Part shown: positions 48,818-49,437 of the stretch, piece after piece
Layout: every line of letters begins with the position of its first letter
How positions within the stretch are numbered: position 1 is the first letter of the stretch
Assembly: GCF_014648515.1 (NCBI RefSeq)
Contig: NZ_BMRG01000012.1
Location: forward strand, 155,707 to 205,143
Origin: Saccharothrix coeruleofusca
Lineage (GTDB): Bacteria > Actinomycetota > Actinomycetes > Mycobacteriales > Pseudonocardiaceae
Length of the DNA: 49,437 nt
Direction: 5' to 3'
Translations under genes and position numbers: made by a program
Notes under the pieces: model-generated
Seen by the model: only the letters and a program-made list of their open reading frames with translations
What the model was told of the DNA's origin: nothing
The model's database searches: none

Positions 48818-49437
48818 ATGTATCTTTCCACCCTGCGGGCCCAGCCCGGAGCGGTGGAAGCGGGGTCGTCGGCCCCGGTGGCAACGGCCGGTGCCAAGCT
48901 GCTGACCGACGTGCTCGCCGCCGGTAAGCGGAGCCAACGAGTAGGGGTGTTCTGGTTGTTCGCCCAAGTGTTCGTCTTGTGCGCCGCCGCGTTCGGCGTC
49001 GGTGCGTTGCTGACCTGGCTCCGCCTGCGGAGCACCATTCGCGGGCTGCGCGCCGAGTTGGAGCGCCGGAGCGCTCCGGCCGGTTCGGAGGTCGAGCCTG
49101 CCACGAAGATCGACCCCGCGCCCGTCGAGGATGCGGAACCCCGAACCGATGTCCCCGTCGCGGCGCCGGCGATCGCCGCGGTGGCGGAACCCGTGCCCGC
49201 GCCTGCGGTGGACCCTGAACCCGTGGTTGGCGGGGATGCCAAGACCACTGTTGCCGAGCCTGCTCCCGAGCCTGTGGCGGCGTCCGCTGAGTCGGAGCCC
49301 GCTGAGTCGGAGCCCGCTGCCGTGGCGACCCCTGTGGTGGAGTCCGCTCCCGCTCCTGCCGCTGTCGCCGAGCCTGCTGTCGCCGAGTCCGTGGTGGCGG
49401 AATCCGCTCCCGAGCCCGCCGCAGAGCCTGTTGCCGA
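48818..49437 (+). CDS. Membrane-anchored Pro/Ala/Val/Glu-rich protein (partial)
   Basis: The frame is open to the window end (206 codons, no stop). An N-terminal about 42 residues, one transmembrane helix at about 43-68 (FWLFAQVFVLCAAAFGVGALLTWL in part), a short coiled stretch (LRSTIRGLRAELERRSA) and then a long PAVE-rich repeat region (AEPAPEPVAASAESEPAESE type). The start at ATG 48818 lacks a Shine-Dalgarno; GTG codons a few residues in are alternatives. Such tails are common in ribonuclease E-like or wall-spanning actinobacterial proteins; the function is unknown. Confidence 0.65.
   Translation, partial: MYLSTLRAQPGAVEAGSSAPVATAGAKLLTDVLAAGKRSQRVGVFWLFAQVFVLCAAAFGVGALLTWLRLRSTIRGLRAELERRSAPAGSEVEPATKIDPAPVEDAEPRTDVPVAAPAIAAVAEPVPAPAVDPEPVVGGDAKTTVAEPAPEPVAASAESEPAESEPAAVATPVVESAPAPAAVAEPAVAESVVAESAPEPAAEPVA

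Noticed and set aside
48646-49248. Long minus-strand Gly/Ala/Ser/Thr-rich ORF opposite the last gene
   Set aside because: It mirrors the PAVE-rich repeat of the plus-strand gene and has no ribosome site; a shadow frame.

Overview
This window looks like a chromosomal piece of a high-GC filamentous actinobacterium, probably of the Pseudonocardiales (Actinosynnema / Saccharothrix / Lentzea type). The reasons are very high GC, many GTG starts, tight ATGA/GTGA overlaps, a 6C small RNA, and families typical of actinomycetes (DUF6480, DUF6328, DUF6766, DUF3140, ChaB, ROK-controlled xylAB). The genus is inferred; no rRNA or tRNA gene was seen.

Layout. 1-3930: a ROK repressor gene divergent from xylA-xylB, with an 8+8 bp palindromic operator. 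4006-8848: stress-type genes (hemerythrin, sugar-nucleotide epimerase-like protein, DUF6480, nucleotidyltransferase-BON-metallophosphoesterase operon). 8873-9512: two strong terminators and an SRPBCC protein. 9679-17035: an eight-gene, tightly coupled ADP-heptose and glycosyltransferase operon (gmhB, GT9, GT, GT4, gmhA, hldE-like, SDR, P450). 17066-23014: mostly stress or envelope genes (DUF6328; Zn-alcohol dehydrogenase, lipoprotein, 29-aa peptide and DUF6766 operon; SDR; ChaB/Rho-N; aldehyde dehydrogenase). 23194-29465: a mobile island with a decayed ISL3 element, two pieces of an IS3-family element, an HTH-NACHT-membrane STAND NTPase, a secreted repeat protein, two micro-ORFs and a methyltransferase. 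29554-35225: a second glycan operon on the minus strand (UDP-xylose synthase, carbamoyltransferase, GT2, GT9, UDP-glucose dehydrogenase). 35287-39436: a winged-helix regulator, an aldo/keto reductase, a decayed DUF2087-like gene, an edema-factor-like cyclase, DUF4383 and an orphan sugar-binding lipoprotein. 39605-43078: 6C RNA, then a TetR/SDR/MFS module. 43081-49437: GH65 phosphorylase with beta-phosphoglucomutase, NDH-2, DUF3140, an unknown gene and a membrane-anchored PAVE-rich protein cut by the window end.

How it fits together. Two glycan operons supply ADP-heptose and UDP-glucuronate/UDP-xylose and carry five glycosyltransferases and one carbamoyltransferase, which suggests a decorated cell-wall glycopolymer or secreted glycoconjugate. 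About eleven start regions carry a GNNT-N15-17-GGGTA box close to the start codon, the form of actinobacterial SigB-type stress promoters, so much of the rest may be one stress regulon. Three copies of a bipartite repeat (CGGGTRGTAGTYAC-N18-CGGGTRGTACTTGC, constant spacing) and a dispersed 18-bp motif (CGCGAGTCGAACGCTCAG) lie in the non-coding gaps and are not explained by the genes.
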